A stretch of 64,000 nt of DNA from Novosphingobium sediminicola. Lineage in GTDB: Bacteria; Pseudomonadota; Alphaproteobacteria; Sphingomonadales; Sphingomonadaceae. This document shows, piece by piece, positions 9,593-19,031 of the stretch. Within the stretch, counting starts at the first letter, position 1; each line of letters begins with the position of its first letter. The position numbers and the translations under genes are program-made. The notes under the pieces were generated by a model. That model was given only the letters and a program-made list of their open reading frames with translations, ran no database searches and was not told where the DNA came from. The DNA lies in assembly GCF_014196525.1 (NCBI RefSeq), contig NZ_JACIDX010000001.1:248001-312000 (forward strand), in the 5' to 3' direction.

Positions 9593-9769
9593 TTAGTCGA
9601 CCACGGCCACCAGATGCGGCAAACGAGCGATCGTGCCGCGAACTTCGGGGGTGTCCGTCAGTTCGACAACGCGATTCATCTTGTTAAGGCCCAGACCGAT
9701 CAGCATCTTGCGCTGAGCTTCGGGACGACGGATCGGCGAACCGATCTGCTTGATCTTGATGGTTGCCAT
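9593..9769 (-). CDS. rpmD: 50S ribosomal protein L30
   Basis: uL30, 58 residues, running from the ATG at 9769 to the TAA at 9593-9595. The translation starts [17 protein letters not shown] and contains the family core [15 protein letters not shown] and ends in [12 protein letters not shown]. It follows rpsE by 5 bases, as in the standard spc operon, and is followed by a terminator. Confidence 0.97.
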   Translation of the reverse strand: MATIKIKQIGSPIRRPEAQRKMLIGLGLNKMNRVVELTDTPEVRGTIARLPHLVAVVD

Positions 9770-9774
9770 TGCGC

Positions 9775-10491
9775 TTACTCCGTAATCGCAGCGGCAGCAG
9801 CTTCAAGCTGCGCCTCAGAGTGATGATGCCCATCGCGGTTCAGCAGGTCGGTGACCTTCTTGCCGCGACGCTGCGCCACCGACTTCGGGCTCGACTGGTT
9901 GGTCAGAGCGTCGAAAGTGGCGCGGATCATGTTGTAGGGGTTCGAGGTGCCGACCGACTTGGTCACCACGTCATGAACGCCCAGGCTTTCGAAGACAGCG
10001 CGCATCGGGCCGCCGGCGATGATGCCCGTACCGGCCGGGGCCGAACGTACGCTCACCTTGCCAGCGCCGAAGTGGCCCTTGCCGTCGTGGTGAAGGGTGC
10101 GCGCTTCCTTGAGGGGAACGCGAACCATCTTCTTCTTGGCCGAGGCAGTCGCCTTGGTGATGGCTTCAGGCACTTCGCGCGCCTTGCCATGACCAAAGCC
10201 GACGCGGCCCTTGCCATCGCCGACCACGACGAGAGCTGCAAAGCCAAAGCGCTTGCCGCCCTTCACGGTCTTGCTGACGCGGTTGATGTGAACGAGCTTT
10301 TCAATCAGCTCTTCACCCTGCTCCTCGTCAGGCTTGCCGCGACGGTCATCGCGGCGACCGCGACCGCGGCCATCGCCACGTTCGCCATCACGACCGCGAC
10401 CACGACCACGACGACCTTCACGCTCGTTGCCCTCGGGGGCAGCTTCAACAGCAGCGGGAGCCGCAGCTTCAAGGTTGGTTTCGTCAGCCAT
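9775..10491 (-). CDS. rpsE: 30S ribosomal protein S5 with Arg/Gly-rich N-terminal extension
   Basis: uS5 supports mRNA unwinding and decoding fidelity. The S5 core starts at about residue 60 ([20 protein letters not shown]) and contains [14 protein letters not shown] and [16 protein letters not shown]. At 238 residues it is about 70 longer than the E. coli protein. The extra N-terminus is an Ala/Glu stretch followed by an Arg/Gly/Asp-rich stretch ([20 protein letters not shown]), likely disordered and RNA-binding. Such extensions occur in sphingomonads as far as I recall. Confidence 0.97.
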   Translation of the reverse strand: MADETNLEAAAPAAVEAAPEGNEREGRRGRGRGRDGERGDGRGRGRRDDRRGKPDEEQGEELIEKLVHINRVSKTVKGGKRFGFAALVVVGDGKGRVGFGHGKAREVPEAITKATASAKKKMVRVPLKEARTLHHDGKGHFGAGKVSVRSAPAGTGIIAGGPMRAVFESLGVHDVVTKSVGTSNPYNMIRATFDALTNQSSPKSVAQRRGKKVTDLLNRDGHHHSEAQLEAAAAAITE

Positions 10492-10493
10492 TG

Positions 10494-10844
10494 TCAGAAC
10501 TCCAGCCCGCCTTCACGGGCGGCATCGGCCAGCGCCTTGACGCGACCATGGAACAGGAAACCGCCGCGATCGAACACGACAGTGGTGACGCCAGCGGCCT
10601 TGGCGGCTTCCGCCAGTTCCTTGCCCACAGCAACAGCGGAAACGACGTTGGCGCCGATATCCTTGCTGCCCTTCTTCAGCGACGAAGCCGAAGCGAGGGT
10701 ACGACCAGCAGCATCGTCGATGATCTGGGCGTAGATGTGGCGACCCGAACGGTGCACCGAGAGGCGAGGACGCCCACCGGCACGAGCCTTGAGAGCGGTG
10801 CGAACGCGCCGACGACGGCGCTCGAACAGAGACAGCTTGGCCAT
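10494..10844 (-). CDS. rplR: 50S ribosomal protein L18
   Basis: uL18, a 5S rRNA-binding protein of the central protuberance, 116 residues. Recognised by [20 protein letters not shown] and the C-terminal [20 protein letters not shown]. Its ATG overlaps the rplF stop codon (TAATG), indicating translational coupling, and rpsE follows after 2 bases. Confidence 0.98.
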   Translation of the reverse strand: MAKLSLFERRRRRVRTALKARAGGRPRLSVHRSGRHIYAQIIDDAAGRTLASASSLKKGSKDIGANVVSAVAVGKELAEAAKAAGVTTVVFDRGGFLFHGRVKALADAAREGGLEF

Positions 10845-11377
10845 TACTTCTTCTTCCCTTCCTTGCGGAAGATGAACTCGCCAGCGTACTTGATACCCTT
10901 GCCCTTATAGGGTTCGGGCTTACGCCAGCGACGGATCTCGGCCGCAACCTGACCCACCTTCTGCTTGTCGATACCGGAAATCAGGACCGTGGTGTTATCC
11001 GGGGTCTTGATTTCGATGCCTTCGGGAACGTCGAAGTTGACGTCGTGGCTGTAACCCAGCTGAAGCTTGAGCACCTTGCCCTGAGCGGTGGCGCGATAGC
11101 CCACACCGGTGATCTGCAGGGTCTTGGTGTAACCTTCGGTAACACCGGTGATCAGGTTCGAGACCAGCGTGCGCTGCATGCCCCAGAACGCGCGAGCGCG
11201 CTTGGTGTCATTGGCAGGCGTCACCTTGATGGTGTCGTCGGCCAGCTCATAGCTGATTTCATTAGCCAGGCTCAGCGTCAGCGCGCCCTTGGGGCCCTTC
11301 ACGGTCAGCACGCCATCGGCGATATTCGCCGAGACGCCCGCCGGAATGGCAACAGGCTTCTTACCAATGCGGCTCAT
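10844..11377 (-). CDS. rplF: 50S ribosomal protein L6
   Basis: uL6, located near the factor-binding region of the 50S subunit, 177 residues. Diagnostic segments are [13 protein letters not shown] at the N-terminus, the repeat-domain motif [20 protein letters not shown], and [16 protein letters not shown] near the C-terminus. It overlaps rpsH and rplR by single bases at TAATG junctions. Confidence 0.98.
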   Translation of the reverse strand: MSRIGKKPVAIPAGVSANIADGVLTVKGPKGALTLSLANEISYELADDTIKVTPANDTKRARAFWGMQRTLVSNLITGVTEGYTKTLQITGVGYRATAQGKVLKLQLGYSHDVNFDVPEGIEIKTPDNTTVLISGIDKQKVGQVAAEIRRWRKPEPYKGKGIKYAGEFIFRKEGKKK

Positions 11378-11772
11378 TAGAACACCTCCGCCAGCACTTC
11401 GCCGCCGACGTTGGCAGCGCGCGCTTCGGCATCCGAAAGCACGCCGCGGGGCGTCGAGACGATGGTGATGCCAAGGCCGTTACGCACCACGGGCAGTTCT
11501 TTGCTGCCCGAGTACACACGGCGACCCGGCTTGGAGACGCGAGCGAGATGCTTGATCGCGGGCTCGCCTTCGAAATACTTCAGCTCGATGCGCAGCTGCG
11601 GGTGAACGCCGGTGGCGTCCTCCGAATAACCACGGATGTAGCCTTCGCGCTGGAGCACTTCGAGAACGCGCGAACGCAGCTTCGAAGCCGGCGAAAGGAC
11701 GGAATCCTTCTTCGCCTGCTGGCCGTTGCGGATACGGGTGAGCATATCACCCAGAGGATCGGTCAATGCCAT
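11377..11772 (-). CDS. rpsH: 30S ribosomal protein S8
   Basis: uS8, a primary 16S rRNA-binding protein and, in E. coli, the translational repressor of the spc operon. The 131 residues include [14 protein letters not shown] and the C-terminal signature [20 protein letters not shown]. It lies between rpsN and rplF and overlaps rplF. Confidence 0.98.
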   Translation of the reverse strand: MALTDPLGDMLTRIRNGQQAKKDSVLSPASKLRSRVLEVLQREGYIRGYSEDATGVHPQLRIELKYFEGEPAIKHLARVSKPGRRVYSGSKELPVVRNGLGITIVSTPRGVLSDAEARAANVGGEVLAEVF

Positions 11773-11783
11773 CGCTTTGTTCC

Positions 11784-12089
11784 TTACCAGCTCGACTTCG
11801 TCACGCCGGGGATCATGCCCTTATTGGCAAGATCACGCAGCTCAACGCGGCACAGGCCGAACTTGCGATAGTAGCCGCGCGGGCGGCCGGTGGTGGCGCA
11901 ACGGTTGCGCACGCGGGTCGGGTTCCCGTTACGGGGAATCTCGGCCAGCTTCAGGCGGGCAATCAGACGCTCGGTTTCATCAGCCGATTCATCGTCAGCA
12001 ACAGCCTTCAGCTTCGCGTACTTAGCTGCGTACTTCTTGACGAGGGCCTTGCGGCGCTCGTTCTTGTTGATCGAACTCAGTTTCGCCAT
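11784..12089 (-). CDS. rpsN: 30S ribosomal protein S14, zinc-independent form
   Basis: uS14 of the 30S head. At 101 residues it is the long form and lacks the CxxC...CxxC zinc ribbon. The conserved segment [18 protein letters not shown] is present. It lies between rplE and rpsH as usual. Confidence 0.98.
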   Translation of the reverse strand: MAKLSSINKNERRKALVKKYAAKYAKLKAVADDESADETERLIARLKLAEIPRNGNPTRVRNRCATTGRPRGYYRKFGLCRVELRDLANKGMIPGVTKSSW

Positions 12090-12121
12090 GGACTTAAGCT
12101 CTCTTTCTCAATCTTGCTCGC

Positions 12122-12700
12122 TCACGCCGCCTGCTTGGCTTCGGCGGTGGCAGTGAACGGGAAACCGAAGAGACGCAGCAGTTCGCGCGCTTCCTCGTCG
12201 GTCTTGGCCGAGGTGGTGACGATGATGTCCATGCCACGCACCTTGTCGATCTGATCGTAGCTGATTTCCGGGAAGATAATCTGCTCTTTCAGACCCATGG
12301 CATAGTTGCCACGGCCGTCGAAGCTCTTCGGATTCAGGCCACGGAAGTCGCGGATGCGGGGCATCGCGATCGTGATCAGACGGTCAAGGAATTCATACAT
12401 GCGCTCGCGACGCAGCGTGACCTTGCAACCGATCGCCATGCCTTCACGCAGCTTGAACTGCGCAACCGACTTCTTGGCGCGGGTCACCACCGGCTTCTGA
12501 CCGGCAATGGCTTCCATTTCGGCAGCAGCGGTCTGGACCTTCTTACGGTCCTGCGTGCCTTCACCCACACCCATGTTGAGCGTGATCTTTTCGATCTTCG
12601 GGATTTCGAGCGCGTTCTTGTAACCAAACTTTTCCGTCATCGCAGCAGCGATTTCGGCGTCATACTTGGTCTTGAGACGCGGAGTGTACTTATCAGCCAT
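12122..12700 (-). CDS. rplE: 50S ribosomal protein L5
   Basis: uL5 binds 5S rRNA and contacts the P-site tRNA, 192 residues. Recognised by [34 protein letters not shown] and [20 protein letters not shown]. Its start overlaps the end of rplX by 8 bases. Confidence 0.98.
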   Translation of the reverse strand: MADKYTPRLKTKYDAEIAAAMTEKFGYKNALEIPKIEKITLNMGVGEGTQDRKKVQTAAAEMEAIAGQKPVVTRAKKSVAQFKLREGMAIGCKVTLRRERMYEFLDRLITIAMPRIRDFRGLNPKSFDGRGNYAMGLKEQIIFPEISYDQIDKVRGMDIIVTTSAKTDEEARELLRLFGFPFTATAEAKQAA

Positions 12701-13013
12701 CGATAGCCTCCCCGGACTTCACGGCCACGCGGACCTTCTTGCCGTCCTTTTCCTCGAAGCGGATGCGGGTGGCCGCACCGGTCTTCGGATCGACGAGACC
12801 AACCTTGCTGATAGCCATCGGCGCTTCGCGGCGCTCGATGCCACCCTGCGGGTTCACCTGGGTCGGCTTGCGATGGCGGGCAGCGACGTTCACGCCGGCA
12901 ACCACAATCTTGCCTTCCTTCGGCAGGACGGACAGAACCTGGCCGGTACGGCCCTTGTCCTTGCCCGAACGGACGATCACATTGTCGCCCTTCTTGATCT
13001 TAGCAGCGGACAT
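12693..13013 (-). CDS. rplX: 50S ribosomal protein L24
   Basis: uL24, an assembly initiator of the 50S subunit, 106 residues. The N-terminal KOW motif [19 protein letters not shown] is clear, followed by [15 protein letters not shown]. The ATG overlaps the rplN stop (TAATG) and the 3' end overlaps rplE. Confidence 0.98.
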   Translation of the reverse strand: MSAAKIKKGDNVIVRSGKDKGRTGQVLSVLPKEGKIVVAGVNVAARHRKPTQVNPQGGIERREAPMAISKVGLVDPKTGAATRIRFEEKDGKKVRVAVKSGEAIDG

Positions 13014-13381
13014 TACAGAACCTCCGGAGCCAGCGAGATGATCTTCATGTAGCCCTTGGCGCGCAGTTCGCGAACCACGGGGCCAAAGATACGCGTGCCG
13101 ATGGGCTCAGCGTTCTTGTTGATCAGCACAGCCGCGTTACCGTCGAAACGGATAACCGAACCGTCGGGACGGCGAACGTCCTTGCGGGTACGAACGATCA
13201 CCGCGCGGTGAACGTCGCCCTTCTTGACCTTGGCGCGGGGCTGGGCTTCCTTGATCGACACCACGATGATGTCGCCAACGCCAGCGGTACGACGCTTCGA
13301 TCCGCCCAGCACCTTAATGCACTGGACACGCTTGGCGCCGCTGTTGTCAGCAACGTCAAGCTGGGATTGCATCTGGATCAT
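13013..13381 (-). CDS. rplN: 50S ribosomal protein L14
   Basis: uL14 at the subunit interface, 122 residues, beginning [20 protein letters not shown], with [18 protein letters not shown] further on. It is the first gene of the spc part of the cluster. The 140 bp upstream contain a terminator-like hairpin and other dyads, so it may have its own promoter or be attenuated. Confidence 0.98.
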   Translation of the reverse strand: MIQMQSQLDVADNSGAKRVQCIKVLGGSKRRTAGVGDIIVVSIKEAQPRAKVKKGDVHRAVIVRTRKDVRRPDGSVIRFDGNAAVLINKNAEPIGTRIFGPVVRELRAKGYMKIISLAPEVL

Positions 13382-13429
13382 GGATCCGGTTCCTTACGTT
13401 AGGCTTGCCGGAACAAGTCCGGCAGTTCC

Positions 13430-13459
13430 AAAAAACGGCGCCCGCGCAAACGGGCACCG
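13430..13459 (-). terminator. Terminator or attenuator between rpsQ and rplN
   Basis: On the minus strand CGGTGCCCG and CGGGCGCCG form a 9-bp stem (one G-T wobble) followed by six T residues. It sits exactly at the classical S10/spc operon boundary. Two other dyads flank it, at 13406-13424 and at 13471-13501. Confidence 0.75.
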
Positions 13460-13520
13460 TGAAGCGGTCCGGCGCCCTAACCCGATTCGGGTCAGAGCGC
13501 CAGAGAATTTTTCAACGACC

Positions 13521-13790
13521 TTAGACGTCCGCTTCGACAGCGACGCCCTTGCCCGCCTGAACCCGCTCGATCACCTTCCAGCTCTTCAGCTTGGAGATCG
13601 GGGCGGTTTCCTCGATGCGGACAACTTCGCCAGCCTTGAAGGCGTTGTCTTCGTCGTGAGCGTGATACTTCTTCGAACGACGGATGATCTTCCCATAAAG
13701 GGGGTGCTTCACCTTACGCTCGACCTTCACGACCACGGTCTTGTCGGTCTTGTCGGAAACCACAGTCCCGATAAGAATACGCTTGGGCAT
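13521..13790 (-). CDS. rpsQ: 30S ribosomal protein S17
   Basis: uS17, a primary 16S rRNA-binding protein, 89 residues from the ATG at 13790, behind GGAGGAAACC. The longer open frame upstream is antisense-like residue content that overlaps rpmC. Signature: [20 protein letters not shown] and [19 protein letters not shown]. It is the last gene of the S10 block. Confidence 0.97.
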   Translation of the reverse strand: MPKRILIGTVVSDKTDKTVVVKVERKVKHPLYGKIIRRSKKYHAHDEDNAFKAGEVVRIEETAPISKLKSWKVIERVQAGKGVAVEADV

Positions 13791-13800
13791 GGTTTCCTCC

Positions 13801-14004
13801 TTACGCCTTCGCTGCAACAGAACGCTCACTCTGAAGCGTCTTGATGCGGGCGATATCACGGCGCACTTCCTTGATGCGTGCAGGACGCTCAAGCTGGTTG
13901 GTGGCGGCCTGGAAGCGCAGGTTGAAAGCCTCGCGCTTCAGATCGCCCAGCTCGGCAACCAGCTGGTCATCGCTCTTGCCACGCAGATCAGCGATCTTGG
14001 ACAT
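13801..14004 (-). CDS. rpmC: 50S ribosomal protein L29
   Basis: uL29 near the polypeptide exit tunnel, 67 residues from the ATG at 14004. It begins [15 protein letters not shown] and contains [18 protein letters not shown] and [14 protein letters not shown]. The ATG overlaps the rplP stop codon (TAATG). The frame is open for another 53 codons upstream but that part overlaps rplP. Confidence 0.97.
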   Translation of the reverse strand: MSKIADLRGKSDDQLVAELGDLKREAFNLRFQAATNQLERPARIKEVRRDIARIKTLQSERSVAAKA

Positions 14005-14438
14005 TATTCGCCTCCCAGGTGCGAGGTGTCGCCAAGCTTGGCAACAACCTTGGTCTTGATCGGCAGCTTCATCGCGGCGCGCTCGAACGCACCAGCGGCC
14101 AGCTCGCCCGAAACGCCGTCCAGTTCGAACAGGATCTTGCCCGGCTTGACGCGAGCAGCCCAATATTCGATCGAACCCTTGCCCTTACCCTGACGGACTT
14201 CAGCAGGCTTCTTCGAGACGGGCAGATCGGGGAACACGCGGATCCACAGGCGGCCCTGACGACGCAGGTGACGCTGAATGGCACGACGTGCAGCTTCGAT
14301 CTGACGAGCGGTAACCCGCTCCGGTTCCATGGCCTTGAGGCCATAGGAACCGAAGTTCAGGTCGGTGCCGCCCTTGGCGTTGCCGTGCAGACGGCCTTTA
14401 AACGCCTTGCGGAACTTGGTCTTCTTCGGTTGCAACAT
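14004..14438 (-). CDS. rplP: 50S ribosomal protein L16
   Basis: uL16, which helps organise the A-site region of the 50S subunit, 144 residues. Signature: [32 protein letters not shown]-like segment and [16 protein letters not shown]. It lies between rpsC and rpmC and overlaps rpmC by one base. Confidence 0.98.
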   Translation of the reverse strand: MLQPKKTKFRKAFKGRLHGNAKGGTDLNFGSYGLKAMEPERVTARQIEAARRAIQRHLRRQGRLWIRVFPDLPVSKKPAEVRQGKGKGSIEYWAARVKPGKILFELDGVSGELAAGAFERAAMKLPIKTKVVAKLGDTSHLGGE

Positions 14439-14455
14439 GATCTGTTACCTCAACC

Positions 14456-15151
14456 TCAACGTGCAGGACGCACGCCGGAGGTCTGGGCCTCCATCATGAG
14501 ACGGTCCTGCGCCATCGGATCGTGACCAAGGATTTCGCCCTTGAAGATCCACACCTTGATGCCGATGATGCCATAGGCGGTCAACGCCTCGGCTTCGGCA
14601 TAGTCGATGTTAGCACGCAGAGTGTGCAGCGGAACGCGGCCTTCGCGGTACCATTCGATACGCGCGATTTCAGCGCCGCCCAGACGGCCCGAGCAGGTGA
14701 TCTTGATGCCTTCGGCACCAAGACGCAGCGCGGACTGAACCGAGCGCTTCATTGCACGGCGGAAGGCAACACGGCGGATCAGCTGATCAGCGATGCCCTG
14801 AGCGACAAGCTTCGAGTCGACTTCCGGCTTGCGGATTTCGACGATGTTCAGCTTGACGTCGCTGCCGGTGAACTTGGCGAGCTGAAGGCGCAGCTTTTCA
14901 ATGTCTGCACCCTTCTTGCCGATGATCACGCCCGGACGAGCAGCGAAGATCGACACGCGGCACACCTTGGCGGGACGCTCGATCACCACCTTCGAAATCG
15001 CGGCCTGCGGCAGCGACTTGAAGATGAACTTGCGCATCTTGAGATCTTCCTCAAGAAGCTTGCCGTAGCTGCGACCTTCCGCATACCAGCGGCTGTCCCA
15101 AGTGCGGTTGATCTGCAGGCGCAGACCGATGGGGTTGCTCTTATGACCCAT
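14456..15151 (-). CDS. rpsC: 30S ribosomal protein S3
   Basis: uS3 lines the mRNA entry channel, 231 residues. The N-terminus [18 protein letters not shown], the KH-domain loop [15 protein letters not shown], and the C-terminal domain ([32 protein letters not shown]) are all intact. rplV lies 3 bases upstream. Confidence 0.98.
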   Translation of the reverse strand: MGHKSNPIGLRLQINRTWDSRWYAEGRSYGKLLEEDLKMRKFIFKSLPQAAISKVVIERPAKVCRVSIFAARPGVIIGKKGADIEKLRLQLAKFTGSDVKLNIVEIRKPEVDSKLVAQGIADQLIRRVAFRRAMKRSVQSALRLGAEGIKITCSGRLGGAEIARIEWYREGRVPLHTLRANIDYAEAEALTAYGIIGIKVWIFKGEILGHDPMAQDRLMMEAQTSGVRPAR

Positions 15152-15154
15152 GGA

Positions 15155-15532
15155 TCAAGCCTCCTGAACTTCGCGCACCACGATGCGCAGACGGCTGAAG
15201 GGCTTCAGGATGCGGGTGGACTTGCCACGGCCGCGGGTGTGGAAGCGCTTCATCGTGATCGACTTGCCGACCGAAGCCTCAACCACGACGAGGCTGTCCA
15301 CGTCGAGGTTGTGGTTGTTTTCGGCGTTGGCGATGGCCGAAGCCAGCACCTTGCGAGCGTCAACCGCCATGGCCTTCTTCGAGAAGGTCAGGATGTTCAG
15401 CGCATCTTCAGCCTTCTGGTTGCGGATAAGCGCCGCAACCAGGTTGAGCTTCTGAGCCGAGCCGCGGATCTGCGTACCGACCGACAGGGCTTCGTTGTCG
15501 CCAACGCGACGGGGAGCTTTAGGCTTGCTCAT
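15155..15532 (-). CDS. rplV: 50S ribosomal protein L22
   Basis: uL22, whose hairpin reaches into the exit tunnel, 125 residues. Recognised by [19 protein letters not shown] and the hairpin region [20 protein letters not shown]. Its ATG overlaps the rpsS stop codon. Confidence 0.97.
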   Translation of the reverse strand: MSKPKAPRRVGDNEALSVGTQIRGSAQKLNLVAALIRNQKAEDALNILTFSKKAMAVDARKVLASAIANAENNHNLDVDSLVVVEASVGKSITMKRFHTRGRGKSTRILKPFSRLRIVVREVQEA

Positions 15533-15810
15533 CAGCGCTTGCCCTTCTTGTCAGCGGCGTGGCCGGGGAACGTGCGCGTCGGCGCGAATTCGCCCAGCTT
15601 GTGGCCGACCATGTCCTCATTCACGGACACGGGGATGAACTTATGCCCGTTGTAGACGTTGAACGTCAAACCAACGAACGTCGGCAGGATCGTCGACCGA
15701 CGCGACCAGGTCTTGATCGGGCCGGCACGGTTGCCAGCATCCTGGGCGACCTCGGCCTTTTTCAGCAGGTGCAGGTCGACGAAAGGACCTTTCCAGACGG
15801 AACGAGCCAT
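15532..15810 (-). CDS. rpsS: 30S ribosomal protein S19
   Basis: uS19 of the 30S head, 92 residues, starting [19 protein letters not shown], with [19 protein letters not shown] and the C-terminal [16 protein letters not shown]. It lies 6 bases after rplB and overlaps rplV by one base. Confidence 0.98.
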   Translation of the reverse strand: MARSVWKGPFVDLHLLKKAEVAQDAGNRAGPIKTWSRRSTILPTFVGLTFNVYNGHKFIPVSVNEDMVGHKLGEFAPTRTFPGHAADKKGKR

Positions 15811-15816
15811 TGTCGA

Positions 15817-16653
15817 TTACCTCTTCTTCTTCGCGTGACGCGAGCGGATGATCATGCCGTCAGTCTTCTTGTTATGACGGGTGCGAGCGCCCTTGGTAGG
15901 CTTGCCCCACGGCGTAACAGGATGACGACCGCCCGAAGTACGGCCTTCACCACCACCATGCGGGTGGTCGACCGGGTTCTTGGCGACGCCGCGGGTAAGC
16001 GGACGCTGGCCAAGCCAACGGTTACGACCGGCCTTTGCAAGGTGCGTGTTGGCGTTGTCGGGGTTCGACACGGCGCCAACGGTGCCCATGCAATCGCCAC
16101 GCAGGTAGCGCTGTTCGCCCGAGTTCAGACGAACGATCACCAGACCACGGTCACGGCCCACGACCTGCACATAGGTGCCGGCCGAACGAGCGATCTGACC
16201 GCCCTTGCCCGGCTTCATTTCCACGTTGTGGATGATGGTGCCGACAGGGATCTGCGACAGAAGCATGGCATTGCCGGGCTTCACGTCGGTCTTTTCGCCA
16301 GCGACAATGGTGTCGCCAACGGCCAGACGCTGGGGAGCGATGATGTAGGTCTGCTCACCGTCTTCGTACTTGACGAGGGCGATGAACGCGGTGCGGTTGG
16401 GGTCATATTCCAGACGCTCAACGGTTGCCGGCTGGTCCCACTTGCGGCGCTTGAAATCGATGAAACGATAGCGCTGCTTGTGGCCACCGCCGATACCGCG
16501 GCTGGTCACGTGACCCTTGTTGTTACGACCACCGGTCTTGCTCTTACCTTCGGTAAGCGCCTTGACCGGCTTGCCCTTCCACAGGGCGCTCTTGTCAACC
16601 AGGACGAGGCCACGACGGGCCGGGCTGGTCGGGTTATAGCTCTTGAGTGCCAT
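15817..16653 (-). CDS. rplB: 50S ribosomal protein L2
   Basis: uL2, needed for subunit association and peptidyl-transferase function, 278 residues. The universally conserved C-terminal segment [20 protein letters not shown], holding the key His, is present. So is [19 protein letters not shown]. It lies between rplW and rpsS. Confidence 0.98.
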   Translation of the reverse strand: MALKSYNPTSPARRGLVLVDKSALWKGKPVKALTEGKSKTGGRNNKGHVTSRGIGGGHKQRYRFIDFKRRKWDQPATVERLEYDPNRTAFIALVKYEDGEQTYIIAPQRLAVGDTIVAGEKTDVKPGNAMLLSQIPVGTIIHNVEMKPGKGGQIARSAGTYVQVVGRDRGLVIVRLNSGEQRYLRGDCMGTVGAVSNPDNANTHLAKAGRNRWLGQRPLTRGVAKNPVDHPHGGGEGRTSGGRHPVTPWGKPTKGARTRHNKKTDGMIIRSRHAKKKR

Positions 16654-16665
16654 GTTCTACCGCCC

Positions 16666-16971
16666 TCAGATCCCGCTGGTCACGTCGATCGACTGGCCTT
16701 CAGCCAGGGTCACAACGGCCTTCTTGACGTCGGTGCGCTTGTAGGGCTTGCCCTTCCAGCGCTTGGTCTTGCCCTTCTGGGTCAGGGTGTTCACACCCGT
16801 CACCTTCACGCCGAACAGAGCCTCGACCGCAGCCTTGATTTCAGGCTTGGTCGCGCGTTCGGCCACTTTGAAGACAACAGCGTTGTTCTCAGAGAGCAAC
16901 GTGGTCTTTTCAGTGATGTGGGGCGCCACGATCACGTCGTAATGACGCGTGTCGATGCTGTCCTTAGCCAT
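16666..16971 (-). CDS. rplW: 50S ribosomal protein L23
   Basis: uL23 at the tunnel exit, the docking site for trigger factor and SRP, 101 residues. It shows [20 protein letters not shown] and [20 protein letters not shown]. Its start overlaps the end of rplD by 8 bases. Confidence 0.97.
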   Translation of the reverse strand: MAKDSIDTRHYDVIVAPHITEKTTLLSENNAVVFKVAERATKPEIKAAVEALFGVKVTGVNTLTQKGKTKRWKGKPYKRTDVKKAVVTLAEGQSIDVTSGI

Positions 16972-17593
16972 TGAAACGGGCCTCCAGCTTCTCGACAGCG
17001 GCGCGGGTCAGCACCAGCGTGTCATGCTTCAGGATGTCGTAAACGTTCGCGCCCACGGCGGGCAGAACATTCACGCCGACGATGTTGCCGGCAGCGCGAG
17101 CGAAGTTTTCGTTCACCGCTTCGCCGTCGATCACCAGCACCTTGCCGGCAAAGCCGGCCGTGGCGAGCGTGGCAGCAAGAGCCTTGGTCTTGGCTTCGGC
17201 CAGTTCCAGGTTCTCAACGATCACCAGACCACTGTTGACCTTCGAGGACAGGGCCAGCTTGAGACCAAGCGCACGGACCTTCTTGTTCAGCGAGATGTTG
17301 AAGTCACGGACGCGAGGACCATGAGCCTTACCACCGCCGATGAAGATCGGAGCCTTGCGGTCGCCGTGACGGGCAGTACCGCCACCCTTCTGGTTGCCGA
17401 ACTTCTTGCCGGTGCGGGCCACATCGCTGCGCTCGCGAGCGCCGCGGGCGGTGCCGCGACGGTTTTCCAGCTGCCAGGTGACAACACGGTGGAGAATGTC
17501 AGCGCGCGGCTCGAGGCCGAACACCGCATCGTTCAGTTCGATTTCGCCAGCAGCGGCCGAACCGTCGAGGTTTTGCAGAGTTACCTTGACCAC
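16964..17593 (-). CDS. rplD: 50S ribosomal protein L4
   Basis: uL4 lines the exit tunnel and in E. coli represses the S10 operon, 209 residues. It starts at a GTG at 17593. Recognised by [40 protein letters not shown]-type loop and [20 protein letters not shown]. It lies 3 bases after rplC. Confidence 0.97.
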   Translation of the reverse strand: MVKVTLQNLDGSAAAGEIELNDAVFGLEPRADILHRVVTWQLENRRGTARGARERSDVARTGKKFGNQKGGGTARHGDRKAPIFIGGGKAHGPRVRDFNISLNKKVRALGLKLALSSKVNSGLVIVENLELAEAKTKALAATLATAGFAGKVLVIDGEAVNENFARAAGNIVGVNVLPAVGANVYDILKHDTLVLTRAAVEKLEARFNG

Positions 17594-17596
17594 GAC

Positions 17597-18322
17597 TTAG
17601 CCCTCCTGACCTTCGGCAGCTTCGACAGCCGGAGCAGCATCGACCACAGCCGACTTGATCGCGGCGGGGTACGGAGCGTCGGCATGACGAGCAACCTTGA
17701 CCGAATCGCGGACGAGCAACCAGCCGTTCTTCGCGCCGGGCACAGAGCCCTTGACGAAAACCAGGCCGCGCGCGTCATCGGTGCGGACAACTTCGAGATT
17801 CTGCTGGGTGCGCTGACGATCACCCTGATGACCGGCCATCTTCTTGTTCTTGAAGACGCGGCCCGGATCCTGACGGTTACCCGTCGAACCATGCGCACGG
17901 TGAGAGATCGACACACCATGGGTGGCGCGCATACCGCCGAAGCCCCAGCGCTTCATAGCGCCCGAGAAGCCCTTACCCTGAGTGTGGCCGGTGATGTCAA
18001 CCAGCTGGCCCGACACGAAGTGCGAGGCGGCGATGGTCGAACCAACTTCCAGCACGGCGTCATCGGCCACGCGGAATTCGGCAACTTCCATCTTCAGCGG
18101 AACTTCAGCCTTGGCGAAGTGCTCGCGCTGCGGCTTGTTGACATTCTTTTGCTTGGCGGCGCCCGCACCCAGCTGCAGAGCGACATAACCGTCGCGCTCA
18201 GCGGTACGAACCGAAACCACCTGGCAGTCTTCCAGCGACAGAACAGTCACAGGAACGTGACGTCCATCTTCCTGGAAAAGGCGGGTCATCCCCACCTTCT
18301 TAGCGATCACGCCGGTGCGCAT
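17597..18322 (-). CDS. rplC: 50S ribosomal protein L3
   Basis: uL3, an early assembly protein near the peptidyl-transferase centre, 241 residues. The ATG at 18322 is preceded by GGAGTAAAAGGTC. The central loop [20 protein letters not shown] contains the Gln that PrmB methylates in homologues. The C-terminus has an Ala/Glu-rich tail. It is separated from rpsJ by an unusually long 275 bp gap. Confidence 0.97.
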   Translation of the reverse strand: MRTGVIAKKVGMTRLFQEDGRHVPVTVLSLEDCQVVSVRTAERDGYVALQLGAGAAKQKNVNKPQREHFAKAEVPLKMEVAEFRVADDAVLEVGSTIAASHFVSGQLVDITGHTQGKGFSGAMKRWGFGGMRATHGVSISHRAHGSTGNRQDPGRVFKNKKMAGHQGDRQRTQQNLEVVRTDDARGLVFVKGSVPGAKNGWLLVRDSVKVARHADAPYPAAIKSAVVDAAPAVEAAEGQEG

Positions 18323-18597
18323 GACCTTTTACTCCTTACAGAGGCCTGCAGCGGACCATCCCCCACAGGCGTGTTCAACCCAATGTACGAAGCGGACCCC
18401 GTCCGGGTCGAGTGCCAGGCCATCTCAGGCTCAGCAAGACGGGGGACGCTGCCCGGAACAAGTGCTGATCCAAGGACCAGCGAGACTTCCGGAGGTATCC
18501 CATTTTCCTTTGCAGGCTTAGCCGCGCAGGCACCATTTCTGGCAAACAGCCGAATCAAAATCGGCCAGAGGTCGCGCCCTTAGCAGACGCAATCCCT

Positions 18598-18909
18598 TTA
18601 TGCCAGCTTGATTTCAACGTTGACGCCTGCAGCGAGATCGAGCTTCATCAGCGCATCGACGGTCGCGGCGTTGGGCTGAACGATGTCCAGCAGACGCTTG
18701 TAGGTGCGAACTTCAAACTGCTCGCGCGACTTCTTATCGATGTGGGGTCCGCGGTTAACGCAGAACTTCTCGATCTTGGTCGGCAGCGGAATGGGCCCGC
18801 GGATGAGTGCGCCCGTGCGACGGGCGGTGTCGGCGATCTCGCCGGTGGCCTGATCCAGCACGCGATGATCGAATGCCTTCAGGCGAATGCGGATGTTTTG
18901 AGCTTCCAT
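18598..18909 (-). CDS. rpsJ: 30S ribosomal protein S10
   Basis: uS10 (NusE) acts in the 30S head and in NusB-dependent antitermination, 103 residues. Signature: [20 protein letters not shown] and [20 protein letters not shown]. It follows tuf by 122 bp of hairpin-rich leader and opens the S10 block. Confidence 0.98.
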   Translation of the reverse strand: MEAQNIRIRLKAFDHRVLDQATGEIADTARRTGALIRGPIPLPTKIEKFCVNRGPHIDKKSREQFEVRTYKRLLDIVQPNAATVDALMKLDLAAGVNVEIKLA

Positions 18910-18948
18910 GTCCTGCTACCGATGAGAAAGAGCCAAAAAAGAAAGAGT

Positions 18949-18973
18949 GCCCTTCGCTGCTACAGCAAAGGGC
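18949..18973 (-). promoter_or_regulatory. Hairpin with T-rich tail in the rpsJ leader
   Basis: On the minus strand GCCCTT-T-GCTG and CAGC-G-AAGGGC form a near-perfect stem with a 3-base loop, followed by a T-rich run. It lies 40 bases before the rpsJ start and could act as an attenuator or a processed leader hairpin. Confidence 0.55.
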
Positions 18974-18989
18974 TACCCTTGAAAACCGG

Positions 18990-19019
18990 AGCCCGGAAGC
19001 GACGAATCACCTCCGGGCT
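18990..19019 (-). terminator. Terminator-like hairpin after tuf
   Basis: AGCCCGGA and TCCGGGCT form an 8-bp stem directly after the tuf stop codon on the minus strand, with TTTT four bases beyond. It probably reduces read-through from tuf into rpsJ. Confidence 0.5.
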
Positions 19020-19031
19020 GCGCGGCCTATA

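Noticed and set aside
15559-16974. Long plus-strand frame opposite rpsS, rplB and rplW
   Set aside because: Antisense shadow of ribosomal genes.
18307-18558. Possible 83-residue gene in the rpsJ-rplC gap
   Set aside because: It overlaps the rplC start, has no Shine-Dalgarno sequence and resembles no family.
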